Source of the DNA: Antedon mediterranea
Taxonomy: Eukaryota; Echinodermata; Crinoidea; Comatulida; Antedonidae
DNA: 64,000 nt
Direction of reading: 5' to 3'
NCBI RefSeq assembly: GCF_964355755.1
Contig: NC_092672.1
Location: forward strand, 19,278,501 to 19,342,500
The translations under genes were made by a program, and so were the position numbers. The notes under the pieces are model-generated. The model searched no databases, had not been told where the DNA came from, and saw only the letters and a list, made by a program, of their open reading frames with translations. Within the stretch, counting starts at the first letter, position 1; each line of letters begins with the position of its first letter. Below are positions 14,199-24,871 of this stretch, in pieces.

Positions 14199-15846
14199 CA
14201 AATCGTACACAAAAAACTTGCTGCTGCATAAATCGGAAGGCAAGAATTTGGCTCTGTTGTATTTCACAGTAATTTGTACACTAGATTTTGTTTTCATCCG
14301 CGAAACGTTTTTTTTTTTTGTAAACAAAAATTTTTAACAAGTATCGTTTAATAGTGTGTACTATTTGCACACTACTATTTAAACTACCTAGTTAAATACA
14401 TGCATTCTTGTTTATTTGTATCAGCATCATTATCATCACTATAAATGCACTTTTCATAATAGTGTATCAATAAATAGGCCAGAAAATAAAGTGTCCATTC
14501 AAGTAAGCATTCCTAGCATTTATTCAAAAGCCACTGCTGTCATCACACAAGGATGTTTACTCAGAAATACTACAACATTTCGTCATTAGTATAGTCGCAT
14601 TACATGTATGTACAGTATTTGTTGTGGTTTGTTTCTAATTGGTTATAATAAGAATTGTAATTCTGAAGTGTATTCTTATTTTGTAGATGAAAGAACAAGA
14701 GAATTGATGAAGCTAGCAAAAAAACTAGGCAATGAATGGGAACAACTGGCTTTGTCCCTTGGGTTCACTAAGGCAGAGCTTGGTGGCTTTAAATATGGCA
14801 ATCATAACATGCTAGGAGCAATATTCAGCATGCTAGACACTTGCTGCAAGAAGGCAGGTACTAGCAAGTCATGGAATATACAACTTACTAAAGCACTCAG
14901 AGAAATTGATAGACACGATTTAGCAGATGAAGTCAAAAGTAAGCTATAAACAGTGTTCTAGAAACTGCTAATCATTTTTGCCCTATCATCAGCATCCTTT
15001 CCAATTTTTTATAAATACATTTTTTTTATAATATGTTTTACGTTTCATTATAGAGTTGATGTCTATAACATAGTTTATTTTCACAACTTCTCATACAATA
15101 CATTTCTTTTTTTTGTAACACCATTGTTGGTATTTTAATATTTTTTACGTTTCATTATAAGTCTATAACATAGTTTTCTTCATGCCATTCCATTTTGTAT
15201 TATATTAAAGTTTCTTAGCAGCTTTTGGTATGATTTTAACAAATAAATAAAACATTGTTCCAACAACAGCAACTAAAACATTGATTGTTTTATACTTTTA
15301 TACTTTTGTACTCATTTTCATGTGCTTACAATTTAGATAAAGAATCTCAATTATTTTCCATATATTTGGTTTGATAATGAACAACTATTTAGATTTTCAA
15401 TGAATATATACAATTGCCCAGCAGGTAATTCAGTGATATTTTGTTTAAGTAATACTGTAGTAAGACAATGTATTCTCCACATTCAACTCGTTATGAAAAA
15501 ATGTTATTCCTATTAGCCTACATTAAATTTAATATCAGTGAAATCTCAAATGTGAAAGAAATAAGAGAAAAATCTTTTTGTTTTCTTAGATGAAGCATCT
15601 AAAGAATTAATGGAATTAGCCAAAAAACTTGGCAGTGAGTGGGAACAAGTTGCAATATTCCTAGGGTTTGCAAAGGCTGACCTTGATCGCTTTAAGCAAG
15701 ACGATCATGGTTACTTGCTAGGAGCAATCTTCAGTATGCTGGATGCATGGTACAGGAAGTCGTCAGGTACTATATCACAACTCATTGAAGCTCTTAAACA
15801 AGCTAACAGAAATGACTTAGCAGATGAAGTTAAATGCAGGCTATGA
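933..15846 (+). CDS. Roc-COR GTPase with C-terminal Death domain (ROCO family), multi-exon, 5' end uncertain
   Basis: At least 17 exons read with matching phases: 933-1035, 1219-1254, 1733-1898, 1988-2091, 3705-3835, 6001-6072, 6274-6301, 6703-6752, 6970-6994, 7200 or 7250 to 7348, 8401-8490, 8797-8976, 9417-9659, 10826-11017, 11501-11683, 11825-12139, 12859-12936, 13380-13581, then one of two Death exons (14687-14949 or 15590-15846). Domain order is Roc, COR, a Cys/His-rich linker and Death, which matches the C-terminal half of DAPK1. Such proteins are cytoplasmic GTP-binding scaffolds, and Death domains pair with other Death domains in apoptosis or immune signalling; that role is inferred here. 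The donor at 3836 is preferred to the one at 3810 because only it keeps phase with the exon at 6001. The initiator is not certain: an ATG at 969 is in frame, but earlier exons may exist. One oddity is an in-frame TAG at 7247 unless the acceptor just after it is used. Confidence 0.85.
1733..8976 (+). CDS. Roc (Ras of complex proteins) GTPase exons of the ROCO gene
   Basis: Exon 1733-1898 ends with the P-loop GQEGVGKT (G1). Exon 1988-2091 carries a TDGIAV stretch in the G2 position. Exon 7250-7348 carries IWDHGGQVIYQGIH, the DxGGQ switch II motif (G3). Exon 8401-8490 encodes a hydrophobic VYVVVFDLS strand, and exon 8797-8976 contains ILIVGTHKGKLG, the G4 region. The segment between G2 and G3 is unusually long and is spread over five or six small charged exons (3705-6994). 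It looks like a species-specific insert in the switch region, rich in Glu, Lys and Thr. All nucleotide-binding motifs except a clear G5 are visible, so GTP binding is likely. Confidence 0.85.
2412..3320 (+). mobile_element. GACA-microsatellite element, full-length copy
   Basis: It starts AAGGCCAACAGCCATTAAG and ends CCACGCGACTAAAAA. Near each end sits the module GCATAGTGATACCGGA followed by a (CCGACAGA)n run and CATAGTGAACTATAGAGTCG (or a close variant). The interior is rich in GCGCAC and GCGCGT words and has no coding frame. Related copies lie at 18241 and 44420, with a reversed end at 12430. The class is unknown. The microsatellite next to the ends recalls non-autonomous Helentron-type elements, which is only an inference. 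It sits in an intron of the ROCO gene. Confidence 0.7.
4711..4800 (+). mobile_element. tRNA-derived SINE head
   Basis: An A-box-like TGGCGCAGCGGT (4719-4730) and a B-box-like GATCGAGTC (4776-4784) are spaced as in a tRNA-type RNA polymerase III promoter. The sequence does not fold into a normal tRNA. The tail after it holds two direct copies of CGAAAATTACACAGTCAATA (near 4836 and 4910). It lies within an intron. Confidence 0.55.
5625..5700. repeat. short interspersed palindromic motif cluster
   Basis: ACGGCGTTTTGACGCCGTA is followed by two variants of GGCGTTATGACGCC, each a small inverted repeat. It is intronic and its function is unknown. Confidence 0.5.
7440..7640 (-). pseudogene. decayed LINE endonuclease fragment
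   Basis: On the - strand near 7510-7475 the reading contains LVIFGDFNIHVD, the GDFN motif of apurinic-type LINE endonucleases. The surrounding frame is broken by stops. It sits in the intron after the ROCO G3 exon. Confidence 0.45.
9417..12139 (+). CDS. COR (C-terminal of Roc) exons of the ROCO gene
   Basis: Four exons in one phase-0 run: 9417-9659, 10826-11017, 11501-11683 and 11825-12139. They encode the usual COR landmarks: an IPLKWMRF start, a FLYDLGDIIYLPD segment, VVLDPMSLVTLVTAFI, an NFQYFVDLMIRLGFI helix, and a COR-B part with YYDLCGYLPDVLFPYLV. In ROCO proteins COR is the dimerisation module next to Roc. Here it follows directly, as expected. Donors and acceptors are canonical throughout. 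Confidence 0.85.
12430..12510 (-). repeat. isolated end of a GACA element
   Basis: CACTATGTCGGTCGGTTGG is the reverse complement of the GACCGACATAGTG end module. The text that follows (AACACTAACTCAAATTTGCG) recurs at 22620-22680. Confidence 0.55.
12859..13581 (+). CDS. Cys/His-containing linker exons between COR and Death
   Basis: Exons 12859-12936 and 13380-13581 carry the frame from COR to the Death exon. The second encodes a block with a CIPCDC motif, a nearby His and a further Cys, and ends in RYKRLFG in phase 1. Both downstream Death exons start in the same phase, so this exon can join either one. I do not know a named domain for this block. The CxxCxC arrangement could bind a metal, but that is a guess. 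Confidence 0.65.
13835..14400. mobile_element. foldback MITE with embedded TA microsatellite
   Basis: An imperfect palindrome runs from about 13870 to 13980, with arms reading GGCAATTGGTGAATGATGAA and its complement. It is followed by sequence also found at 37960-38310. A long TA run (about 14155-14195) is internal. It lies in the last intron before Death exon A. Confidence 0.6.
14687..14949 (+). CDS. terminal exon A encoding a Death domain
   Basis: The acceptor is TTTTGTAG at 14679-14686, phase 1, and the stop TAA ends at 14949. It encodes about 87 residues with the Death-fold pattern: LMKLAKKLGNEWEQLALSLG (helices 1-2), then a segment ending in LGAIFSMLDTCCKK, and a last helix ALREIDRHDLADEV. 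AATAAA sites follow at about 15242-15251, so a transcript could end before exon B. It is the closer of two homologous alternative last exons. Confidence 0.85.
15590..15846 (+). CDS. terminal exon B encoding a second, homologous Death domain
   Basis: The acceptor is TTTTCTTAG at 15581-15589, phase 1, identical in phase to exon A, with stop TGA at 15844-15846. The product is colinear with exon A (LMELAKKLGSEWEQVAIFLG, LGAIFSMLDAWYRK, LADEVKCRL) but several residues shorter near helix 5 and clearly diverged. Because exon A ends in a stop, the two cannot both be translated from one mRNA. They are alternative C-termini, most likely from a tandem duplication of the last exon. Frame and splice site are intact, which argues for use. 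Confidence 0.8.
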
Positions 15847-15954
15847 AAACAATGATTGTTTGAATGTCACTGCCTACAACCAGCAGTATCAGCACCGTCA
15901 CTGCCATTTAAATAATGTTGACTTGTGCATTTTTCTATTGTGTATATTAAAATT

Positions 15955-16900
15955 AAATGTCATTCACCAATGCATTGATTAGTTTTCTTGGTTGTACTCT
16001 AACCTTCCAGTTCATTTGTATTGTTTACAATAACTCAACAGTCTCACAATAGATTGTAAATCAATTAAATGTAATTCACCAAGGCATTGATTGGTCTTCT
16101 TGGTTGTATTCTAACCTTCCAGTTCATTTGTATTGTTTACAATAACTCAACAGTCTCAAAATAGATTGTAAATCAATTAAATGTAATTTACCAAGGCATT
16201 GATTGGTCTTCTTGGTTGTACTCTAACCTTCCAGTTCATTTGTATTGTTTACAATAACTCAACAGTCTCACAATAGATTGTAAATCAATTAAATGTAATT
16301 TACCAAGGCATTGATTGGTCTTCTTGGTTGTATTTTAACCTTCCAGTTCATTTGTATTGTTTACAATAACTCAACAGTCTCACAATAGATTGTAAATCAA
16401 TTAAATGTAATTTACCAAGGCATTGATTGGTCTTCTTGGTTGTATTCTAACCTTCCAGTTCATTTGTATTGTTTACAATAACTCAACAGTCTCAAAATAG
16501 ATTGTAAATCAATTAAATGTAATTTACCAAGGCATTGATTGGTCTTCTTGGTTGTATTCTAACCTTCCAGTTCATTTGTATTGTTTACAATAACTCAACA
16601 GTCTCAAAATAGATTGTAAATCAATTAAATGTAATTTACCAAGGCATTGATTGGTCTTCTTGGTTGTACTCTAACCTTCCAGTTTATTTGTATTGTTTAC
16701 AATAACTCAACAGTCTCACAATAGATTGTAAATCAATTAATGTAATTTACCAAGGCATTGATTGGTCTTCTTGGTTGTATTCTAACCTTCCAGTTCATTT
16801 GTATTGTTTACAATAACTCAACAGTCTCACAATAGATTGTAAATCAATTAAATGTAATTCACCAAGGCATTGATTGATCTTCTTGGTTTTATTCTTACTT
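15955..16900. repeat. 112-bp tandem repeat, about 8.4 copies
   Basis: The landmark AAGGCATTGATTGG recurs at 16081, 16193, 16305, 16417, 16529, 16641, 16752 and 16864. Spacing is exactly 112 bp except once (111). A first diverged copy lies at 15969. Copies differ by only a few bases, so the array is recent or homogenised. It starts about 110 bp after the Death exon B stop, so it may be in that transcript's 3' UTR. Confidence 0.95.
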
Positions 16901-18240
16901 TCCAACTCATGCTAGTAGACTGAAAACAAATACACAGTTGTGTGCACAATTTAAAAGTTAAATATGAGCACCTGCAATACCATAAGTTACAATTTACAAC
17001 GTTCATATGAATTCGTTAAAATATTGGTATGTTGCAACTTGAATTGGATAAATCATATCAACAATTATGGCGGCAGTACACAACCACATTGATGGATTGG
17101 AAGTTGAAGGATTTTTAGATTTACAATTGCAACCAATCAAACTGTACAACAGTATGTTTGTAAATATCATTTGTTTTGTATATCCTTGTTGTCCTTTATT
17201 ATTAGTATAATACAGAATATGTGCATTTCCAGTTTCAAACTTATTAACATTCACTTGGAAACAAAATAATGTATACATTATAAAGTGTCGATCATTTAAT
17301 CATAATTAAGTATAAATGTTAGTTACAATAAGAATATTCTGCAATTTTAACGCCACTTTGTAAACTTTTTTTTTAAATTTAATTTGTTTACTGCCATATA
17401 ATTAAGTTTAGTTTTTAGATGTTTGTTTTACTTTTTTTTCTGAATAAAGAAACCTTTATATTAAATCAAACCTTTATTATATCAAAAGAAACTAACTAAC
17501 TTACTAGATAGAAAATGAAAACCATTTATTCTACGATTCTACAATATTTTATGAGAGACCGTATTATATAGGAATCAGTTTATAAAATGTAGTGTTTAAC
17601 TATCTGTCGGTTATTTTGTACTCCAAAGCAGATGTATTTTGTGATGTAGTTAAATATCTATGGACGTTTTATTACGAAAGGAAAATTATAAAACACATTT
17701 TAAATATTTTTATATCACTATTTTGAATTTAAAGTATCTAATTTACAGTACTAAATTGTTTATATTTGTATGATAAAATATTATAAATGAATAAAAGCGG
17801 GATGATATTTCCATGAAATATTTTTGAATACCGTGATAATAATTTGTATATTTTGAGCTTAATTCATTTTAAATCTGTGTCGTTGTAAGAAGAGAACACC
17901 TCAAGTATTGCATCCGCGTCTCTTTGGTTGCCGTTTAAATATCACGTCATCGTTCATCATCATTGCCGTTCGTGTTCATTATCATTGTAACTATCGTCAT
18001 TATTATCAAATCATTTGTCACCATCATTCGAAACTGCATATTAAAATGCAACATATTTTTTCGGAATTCTGTGGAGCAATTTGTACGAATGCGTGTCTTT
18101 AAATTATCTCTAGACTTCAAAAGTACATAATTAAATGCACCGTGCAGGAATCAGTAACTTCCAGAAAGAGATCCAAATACTTTGAGGAACTCTAAGCACG
18201 CCGAAAAAAAACAACTCATCATGGTGAAGTGAACATGAAC
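16901..18240. other. no gene seen
   Basis: AT-rich sequence without splice-flanked coding frames. A polyadenylation-type AATAAA lies near 17443. Confidence 0.5.
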
Positions 18241-18346
18241 AAGGCCAACAGCCATAAGTCGCGTGCTAAAACGCATAGTGATACCGGACCGACAGACCGA
18301 CCGACCGACATAGTGAACTATAGAGTCGCGTCCACGCGACTAAAAA
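18241..18346 (+). mobile_element. compact GACA element (106 bp)
   Basis: It has the same two ends as the 0.9-kb copy at 2412 (AAGGCCAACAGCC and CCACGCGACTAAAAA), joined through a single microsatellite core. It looks like an internally deleted or minimal form. AGTCGCGT near the start and ACGCGACT at the end are inverted repeats. Confidence 0.7.
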
Positions 18347-18629
18347 TAGTAGGCAAACATCATGAGTAAAAAAAGGTCACGATAACTGGTGTGTAATACA
18401 AAATTGCTCAGTTGACCATAAATACAATAATATGATAATACGTCATAATCATCGTAACCAACAACATTAAATAGTTAGATTATTCCTCATGAATGTTATA
18501 AATAATAAACTGGATGAAGCTACTCTAAATAAATATAAAGTTTAGATAGGAGTTAAACGCTTAATGATGAGACCAGTGAGTTTGCAGAATTTGATAATTA
18601 CCAACTTAATACAAAAAATAGAAAGACAA

Positions 18630-18810
18630 AAAGGAGGTGGTCTATATTGACAACGGAACTATTATGTGAGACACTTACCAACCACAACAAAAGGAGGTGG
18701 TCTATATTGCCAACGGAACTATTATGTGAGACACTTACCGACCACAACAAAAGGAGGGGGTCTATATTGCCAACGGAACTATTATGTGAGACACTTACCG
18801 ACCACAACAA
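18630..18810. repeat. 60-bp tandem repeat, 3 copies
   Basis: Three copies of a unit starting AAGGAGGTGGTCTATATTG have exact 60-bp spacing and one to three differences. As 60 is a multiple of 3, open frames persist on both strands, but nothing else suggests coding. Confidence 0.9.
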
Positions 18811-21589
18811 CTGCCCTTTTGAATGCCGTTTGATTAAAGTTACATTACCAAAAATGTGCAAACTCTTTAGCACCAATCGGTCGAACCATCACAACTTTAT
18901 TCTTATCTGCTCGACGAATGAGATAAACACTAAGATCACAATGAAGACACAGTTCTACGAGAGTTCGTCAGTTAGATCTTTCGGCCAATGTATACAATGG
19001 AGATGATCCTTTTCTCTCGGATGGTAATGTAAATGCCAAAACTAATTTATATAATTCAATTATGCATGATACTTACAATGGGCATTTCCCAGTGATTTCT
19101 AGCAGTAAGCGGGTTACAAATAAAACTGACGCACAACATAAGAAAATTAGTTAATTAATTAAGTTGCTAAATTTAATTTAAGATAAATTTAAAAAACTGA
19201 TCAATTAATTAAATGTGCTTAGACCTATCTCGCTCTCTCCATTTTTGTTTGAATATTTCATTTTTCAATGGATTCTCTAGAATAACAGTGACGGATAAGA
19301 GGCAATAGCTGCAAGCAGAGCTCGACAACTTTCCATCTTATCAGCGTCATTGACTAATCCTGAAGGGTTTTAAGAGAGATAGCTTTGATGCAAATAGTTG
19401 TGTTCATCGTGTAGGTCACTCTGTATGTATCAATAGGTTAATTGAGCTTAGGATTTGGTCGTCAATGGCACATCATGAATACTCGATTTGCGGGAGTGGT
19501 CTCTGATACATACCAATTAACTGTGGAGTACCTCATGGTAGCCTACTTTAATAGCACCCACCCTTTTCCTGGTGTTATTCAATGATGCACTCATTGTGTG
19601 CTGTGGAGGTTACAGTTACTTAAACAAGTGGTGCAATGTAACTGGTAATATGACACCGAAACTATCTAAATGTAAGGTGATGTCGTTACAACTATTAAGA
19701 TGTTATTAAATTTGAAGTAAAAATGATTCAGTATTAAAGGTGTTGAAAATAATTACTCGATATTGTTATTCATAATAATTTAAAATGTGATACGAATACT
19801 GAGGAGATTGTTTCAAGAGATCTGAGTTTGAAAATGATATATTGATAGATCTATTTATTGAACAAACAGTAGAAGGCCTAATAAAAAAAAGATGTGTGGG
19901 AATTGTATGTAGTTGAAACCGAAACACGACATAAACGCCCTGGTACAATATTGTGTGTATGCATTTGACGGAGCGTTATTTGAGGGAAAATGCCCCGGGG
20001 CATTTATTATTTGAGGAGGTGGAAGGGTGGGCGTTTATTTCAAATGATGTTTTATGAAGAGGACGCGGCGCGTCATTCAAAGCGGGGGCGTTTATTCGAA
20101 TAAATACGGTAGGTTATTAGTTTTAATAAGTTAATCACTTCCGTAAAAAAACGACAAATGACAAAATAAAATGGTTAAATTCTCTCAAAAACCCATTTAC
20201 TTGTAGCAATTTGACTCTTTTTAAAATTACAGTTTTTCACGTAAATTCAATTTTTGTCAAAGTGGATAACTATTAATGTGACATTAAAATGGCATCTGTA
20301 ATTAACGTGGCCAAAATTACATTTCGATGATTATGTTGACACCTTAAATAATGAACAAAATATATATTGCGATATTAATTTGATTAAAAAATCAGGATTA
20401 GGATATGACATTAAACAAACTTAAAAAAAACGTTATCACCACTTAATACGAAACGATCTGGGAAGACAACTTTAGCTTATGGTTGTAAAAGATATCTCTG
20501 ATTATTTGATGATAAATAGATGATTATTGATGATGTATGAATTATTTGATCACAGTCATTCCAAATTACATCTTTCTTGCGGCTTTTAGTTAATAGATTA
20601 TAATGATTAAGACATGGTTTGTTCTTCCAGGCCTAAAAGCTGTCGATTGCTTGATGATCGATTGATGAATAGGGTCACATCCCTACCATAGGCCTAGGTC
20701 TGCAATATTTATTACACAATAGTATATCCTGACTTGCAATGATCTCAACCATGATCCTGTTTTAGAATGATTTTTTGTTGTTGAAATTAGATAAATTCGT
20801 ATTATTAGGCCTACTTTTTAAATTTATTAACATCACGTCATTTCAGTAATTTCCCAGGGACGTCTTCTTAAAAGATTCCAGGCTCTTTAGACTTAGACCA
20901 AAGAATATATATCACAAGAATGAGTATTCCGCGATTTTTGCATGAGAAATTTGTAACAGAGAGCTCCAGAGAGAGTAATGTATACATACTAAATAAGACT
21001 TGATTTAATAGATTATACATGTCACATTAAATAGAATTATGATAATATATTTTGCAATTGTAAACTATTTTATAATACATATTTATTAACAAACTAGTGT
21101 ACATTCACTTTTACAGACAATTATTTACTACTACTACTACTACTACTACTGCGTCGAGCTTGCTCGGATTCTTTTGACTACTTCTTTCCAGCCATTATTT
21201 ACTAACATGCTAAATTAGTTCACAAAAAAGGCCTAACACAGCAATAGGTGGTCCAGCCTTTGATTAGTGAAACCGTCACAAAAAGTTGTATACATCCCAG
21301 ATACATCCTCACTCATGGCGGCGCCCTACCACATGGACAAGGAAAATCGCGGATTACTCATTCTTGTGAGTCGTCGGTAGAGGTCGCACACGTGTGTGTA
21401 CTACCATGGAGCATAGAGATAATATCTCTATGCATGGAGTAAAGAATAAGGGTACTACATGTGGTGGCACAAAAAAGTTTTCAGGAATCATGACTGTTGA
21501 CATATTTTGAACTTTAGTTCCCGGTAATATTTTACATATTTTATGGTAAAGTTAAGCTATCAGTGACTTTTGTAAAGGATAACAATAGG
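18811..21589. other. no gene seen; small repeats
   Basis: It contains a palindromic ATGCCCCGGGGCAT near 19992, a GGGGGCGTTTATTCGAATAA motif near 20083, and an (ACT)n run at 21127-21150. No coding frame has splice support. Confidence 0.45.
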
Positions 21590-22204
21590 CATTCTGGACC
21601 TTTCCTGAAAAAATTAGCTTGTTACCAGAAATGTCCGGGTCTGCCTATACTTATGAACTAATGCTCTTGGACTATTAATAATTATTAGATAGTAGGCTAT
21701 TTATATTTCGTGTAATAAAATATTTTATCTCAAAATGACCAGAAGTGAGGTTATTGACCTCTTACTGACCTATTCAAATATCTTTTACCGTATCTCAAGA
21801 AATATTTACCGTATAACGTTACTTTTGGTGTCAAATTGTTTGGAACATATACATTTCTATTTAGTCTAATACAAAAGTTTGCCCTAAAATGCTCGGAAGT
21901 AAGTTAAATTATTGAACATTTTAAAAATCAAAGAGCTGCATAGGCAGAGTATATGAATACTGTAGATAAAATCAAAAACAAAATTTTAACTCTGCCTTAA
22001 AACATGTTTTTGGCGTAGCACATCATCAGGTAAAGTGAATTGTTACAAAAAGAAAATATAAAGTCAATAAATTACAAAGAACAACTGTCAGTGGCTAATC
22101 AAAGTTGGTTAAGTAAACAAAAGACAATTGGAAAATACCTATGTACATGGCACATATCCGGATTGTCAAAAACAAATGTCGAAGACCCTTTATCTGCAAT
22201 ACGA

Positions 22205-22680
22205 TGTCGGTTGGTAAACACTAACTCATATTCATATTTTTTCGTTATTTTTACACTGGATGTTAATACTTGGAGGCAAATATAAATGTTTTTAAACATT
22301 TTTCAAAATTTTTTAACATTTTCAGCAATTTCGGTCGGTTGGTCAGTTAGTAAACACTAACTCATATTCATATTTTCCCGTTATTTTGACACTCGATATT
22401 AATACTTGGAGGCAAATATAAATGTTTTTAAACATTTTTCAACATTTTTAAACATTTTCAGCAATTTCGGTTAGTCGGTCGGTCGGTAAAGACTAACTCA
22501 TATTCATATTATTTTTTCGTTATTTTGACAGTGGATATTAATACTTGGAGGAAAATATACATGTTTTAAAAATTTTATCAACATTTTCACCAATTTCGGT
22601 CGGTTGGTCGGTCGGTAGGTTGGTCGGTAGGTCAGTAAACAATAACTCAAATTTGCACACGCGCATGCAGCCATGTATAT
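22205..22680. repeat. tandem array of about 140-bp units with GGTC microsatellite
   Basis: Three units each run from a (GGTCGGT)n stretch through AACACTAACTCATATTCATA and TTAATACTTGGAGG to CAGCAATTTCGGT. The last copy ends in the same tail as the repeat at 12430. Confidence 0.75.
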
Positions 22681-22874
22681 GGACTGACTTATTAAAAATA
22701 ATGCATTTTGAAACATTCCTTGTTTTAAATGTTCGTTATATGGTTTATTTATGATAAAAAGTGAATGTACCCTAGGTATTTCGCATCAAACACCCTTTAC
22801 CAAGCATGCATAGACTTTTTTTTCAGATTCAGATTTTATTTGGTACTTGTGGAAATCCATGAAAAAATAGATTG

Positions 22875-22955
22875 AATGACACAGGCAATGATCCCAGTAC
22901 CTCTACTAAGTGAGCGCTCTACCATTTGAGCTAGTCCCCCAGTTACAATTATCGC
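22875..22955 (-). mobile_element. tRNA-derived SINE or tRNA pseudogene remnant
   Basis: On the - strand, GGGGGACTAGCTCAAATGG and AGAGCGCTC form an A-box region like tRNA-Ala. The B-box side is degenerate, so it is not a working tRNA. Confidence 0.55.
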
Positions 22956-24573
22956 CATTTGCCCTATATATATATATTTATTATATATTGAAAATAATGC
23001 AAAATACGGGTCTTTAAATCTCTGTAACATTGATCAGCAGCATTCTGTTACAGTCATTCATCATCTGATGTTGCAACTTCAACATCTTGGTGTTTGTTGC
23101 TTTTTTCACATCATTATCATGTTCATCTGTAGGTGTTGTTGCATGTTTGCCCAAAACAGTTATGACGTTAATTTGTTTTCATCTTTAAACAGTTAAAAGG
23201 TTAAAGTCTAGGCTTGCCAGTTAGAGAACATTCAAGAGTGCATTCTCTTTTAAAACAAGGAATGACCTGGTTTCATGTTTTAAAATACATTATTTTTACA
23301 AATAAAATGGTCTTTACATTTGTTTCTGACAATCCTGAGTATAATATATGTCATGTACATACTGTAGTGTTTGCCAATTGGGAATTTTCATGCGAAATGT
23401 ATATGACCTGAACATTTCATTTTCACAGTATCATAAAGTCTATACATTTCCTAAATTACATAAAAGTTATACTTTTATGAACAAAAATAATAAAATAACA
23501 AAAACAACGACGTGATTTCAACAAAGCACTAATTCGCGTATGTAATGCGAGTTAAAGACGAATAAAGCATTTAAAATGTATTCATGACATCTACATATGG
23601 GTGATATTTTGTAGCAATAACATTTCAACCATAACTATTATGAGAATTTACGTTTCCCTGTTTTTAGGTCATGTCCATTTTTTGTAACAAGTGTTACCGA
23701 TATTCTTTGTTCTATCAAAGTAAAATTTACCCTCAAGGTTATTGTTGAAAACAACAAAACACTCTTCAACTACCCAATAAAATGTAACGCTTGTTGTGGA
23801 ATAACCCATTTTTTTTTTTTGATTAACCAACTTAGTTATTGACTATGCAGCTCTTTGATTTGTTTAATTTTCAATAATTTAACTTACTTTCGAGTATTTT
23901 AGGGCAAAATGTTGTATTAGACTAAATAGAAATGTATATGTTACAAACAATTTGACACCAAAAGTAACACTATACGATAAATATTTCTTGAGATACGGTA
24001 AAAGATATATGAATAGGTCAATAAGAGGTCAATAACCTCACTTCCAGTCATTTTGGGATAAAATATTTCATTACACCAAATAAAAATATGCATGTTCTGA
24101 ACAATTTGGGCCTAATCCCAATTTTCTATGATAAGCCATTACCGAGATATGATAAGACCAGGTCAAAGGTCAAACTGCCAGAAACTGCAGTAGCGACCAT
24201 TTTTTGACAACATTTTCTTTTAGAGTAAATAGGAATGTATATATCGTGAACTATTTGACACCAAAATCAATACGCTACGACAAGCGGTTACAAAGTTATA
24301 GACTAATTAAAATGGCAGCCATTTTGGACGCCATCTTGAATTTCTCGGAGAGCACAAGGAGGATTTTTCAGGACTTTTAGTATGATGTTCCAATCATAGT
24401 TCTGGACCTTTCCTGAAAAAATTAGCTTGTTACCAGAAATGTCCGGGTCAAACCCTAATGCTCTTGGACTATAAGCTAATAAGACAAGAATGATTTTAGC
24501 CTTAGGCTACTATAGTAAGCTGTGTAGTAAGTACTGTATGTGGGCTAAAGTTAAGCCCCCGATCCGGCCTCAC

Positions 24574-24702
24574 TGTTGTATATAATAAATTATAATGCAA
24601 AGTAAGGGCTCTAAACACAGCGTGTACAACTCAACATTTATTCAGAGGAGAGAGAACAATTATGGCACGCCAAAGGCGTCGTTACAACATGCATATATAA
24701 CA
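24574..24702 (-). repeat. 3' LTR of the outer Ty3/Gypsy element
   Basis: 129 bp, preceded on the - strand by the purine-rich GGTAGGGAGGATG (24703-24715), the likely polypurine tract. Confidence 0.93.
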
Positions 24703-24871
24703 CATCCTCCCTACCATTTTAAGAATAGTAAAGACTAGATTCTAGAGTTCTGTACTGTTCTGTAATCATTCGTAATTATAATGTTTCAATCAAAGTTTTC
24801 TGTATAATATCTTTCAATGCAATAATGAATAATAAAGTTCAACTAAAATCAACTTCTTGTTTCATGTCTAT

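Larger units (their letters stand above)
21590..24480. repeat. complex inverted/direct repeat block, probable DNA transposon remnant
   Basis: Sequence 21720-21945 returns inverted at about 23850-24070; each contains a copy of TATCTCAAGAAATATTTACC or its complement. The outer text TCTGGACCTTTCCTGAAAAA (21595 and 24401) is in direct orientation instead. The spacer holds the repeats at 22200 and the SINE at 22880. No transposase frame remains. Confidence 0.6.

Noticed and set aside
15955-16900. CRISPR array or satellite with spacers
   Set aside because: The whole 112-bp unit repeats with no unique spacers, and the DNA is animal.
17003-17278. 91-codon - strand frame
   Set aside because: Low-complexity AT-rich sequence, no splice support, and it lies in the likely 3' flank of the ROCO gene.
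18598-19006. Open frames on both strands across the 60-bp repeat
   Set aside because: The frames exist because the repeat length is a multiple of three. There are no splice or start signals and no family resemblance.
22875-22955. Functional tRNA gene
   Set aside because: The A-box side is good but the B-box and acceptor stem do not pair. A SINE remnant is more likely.
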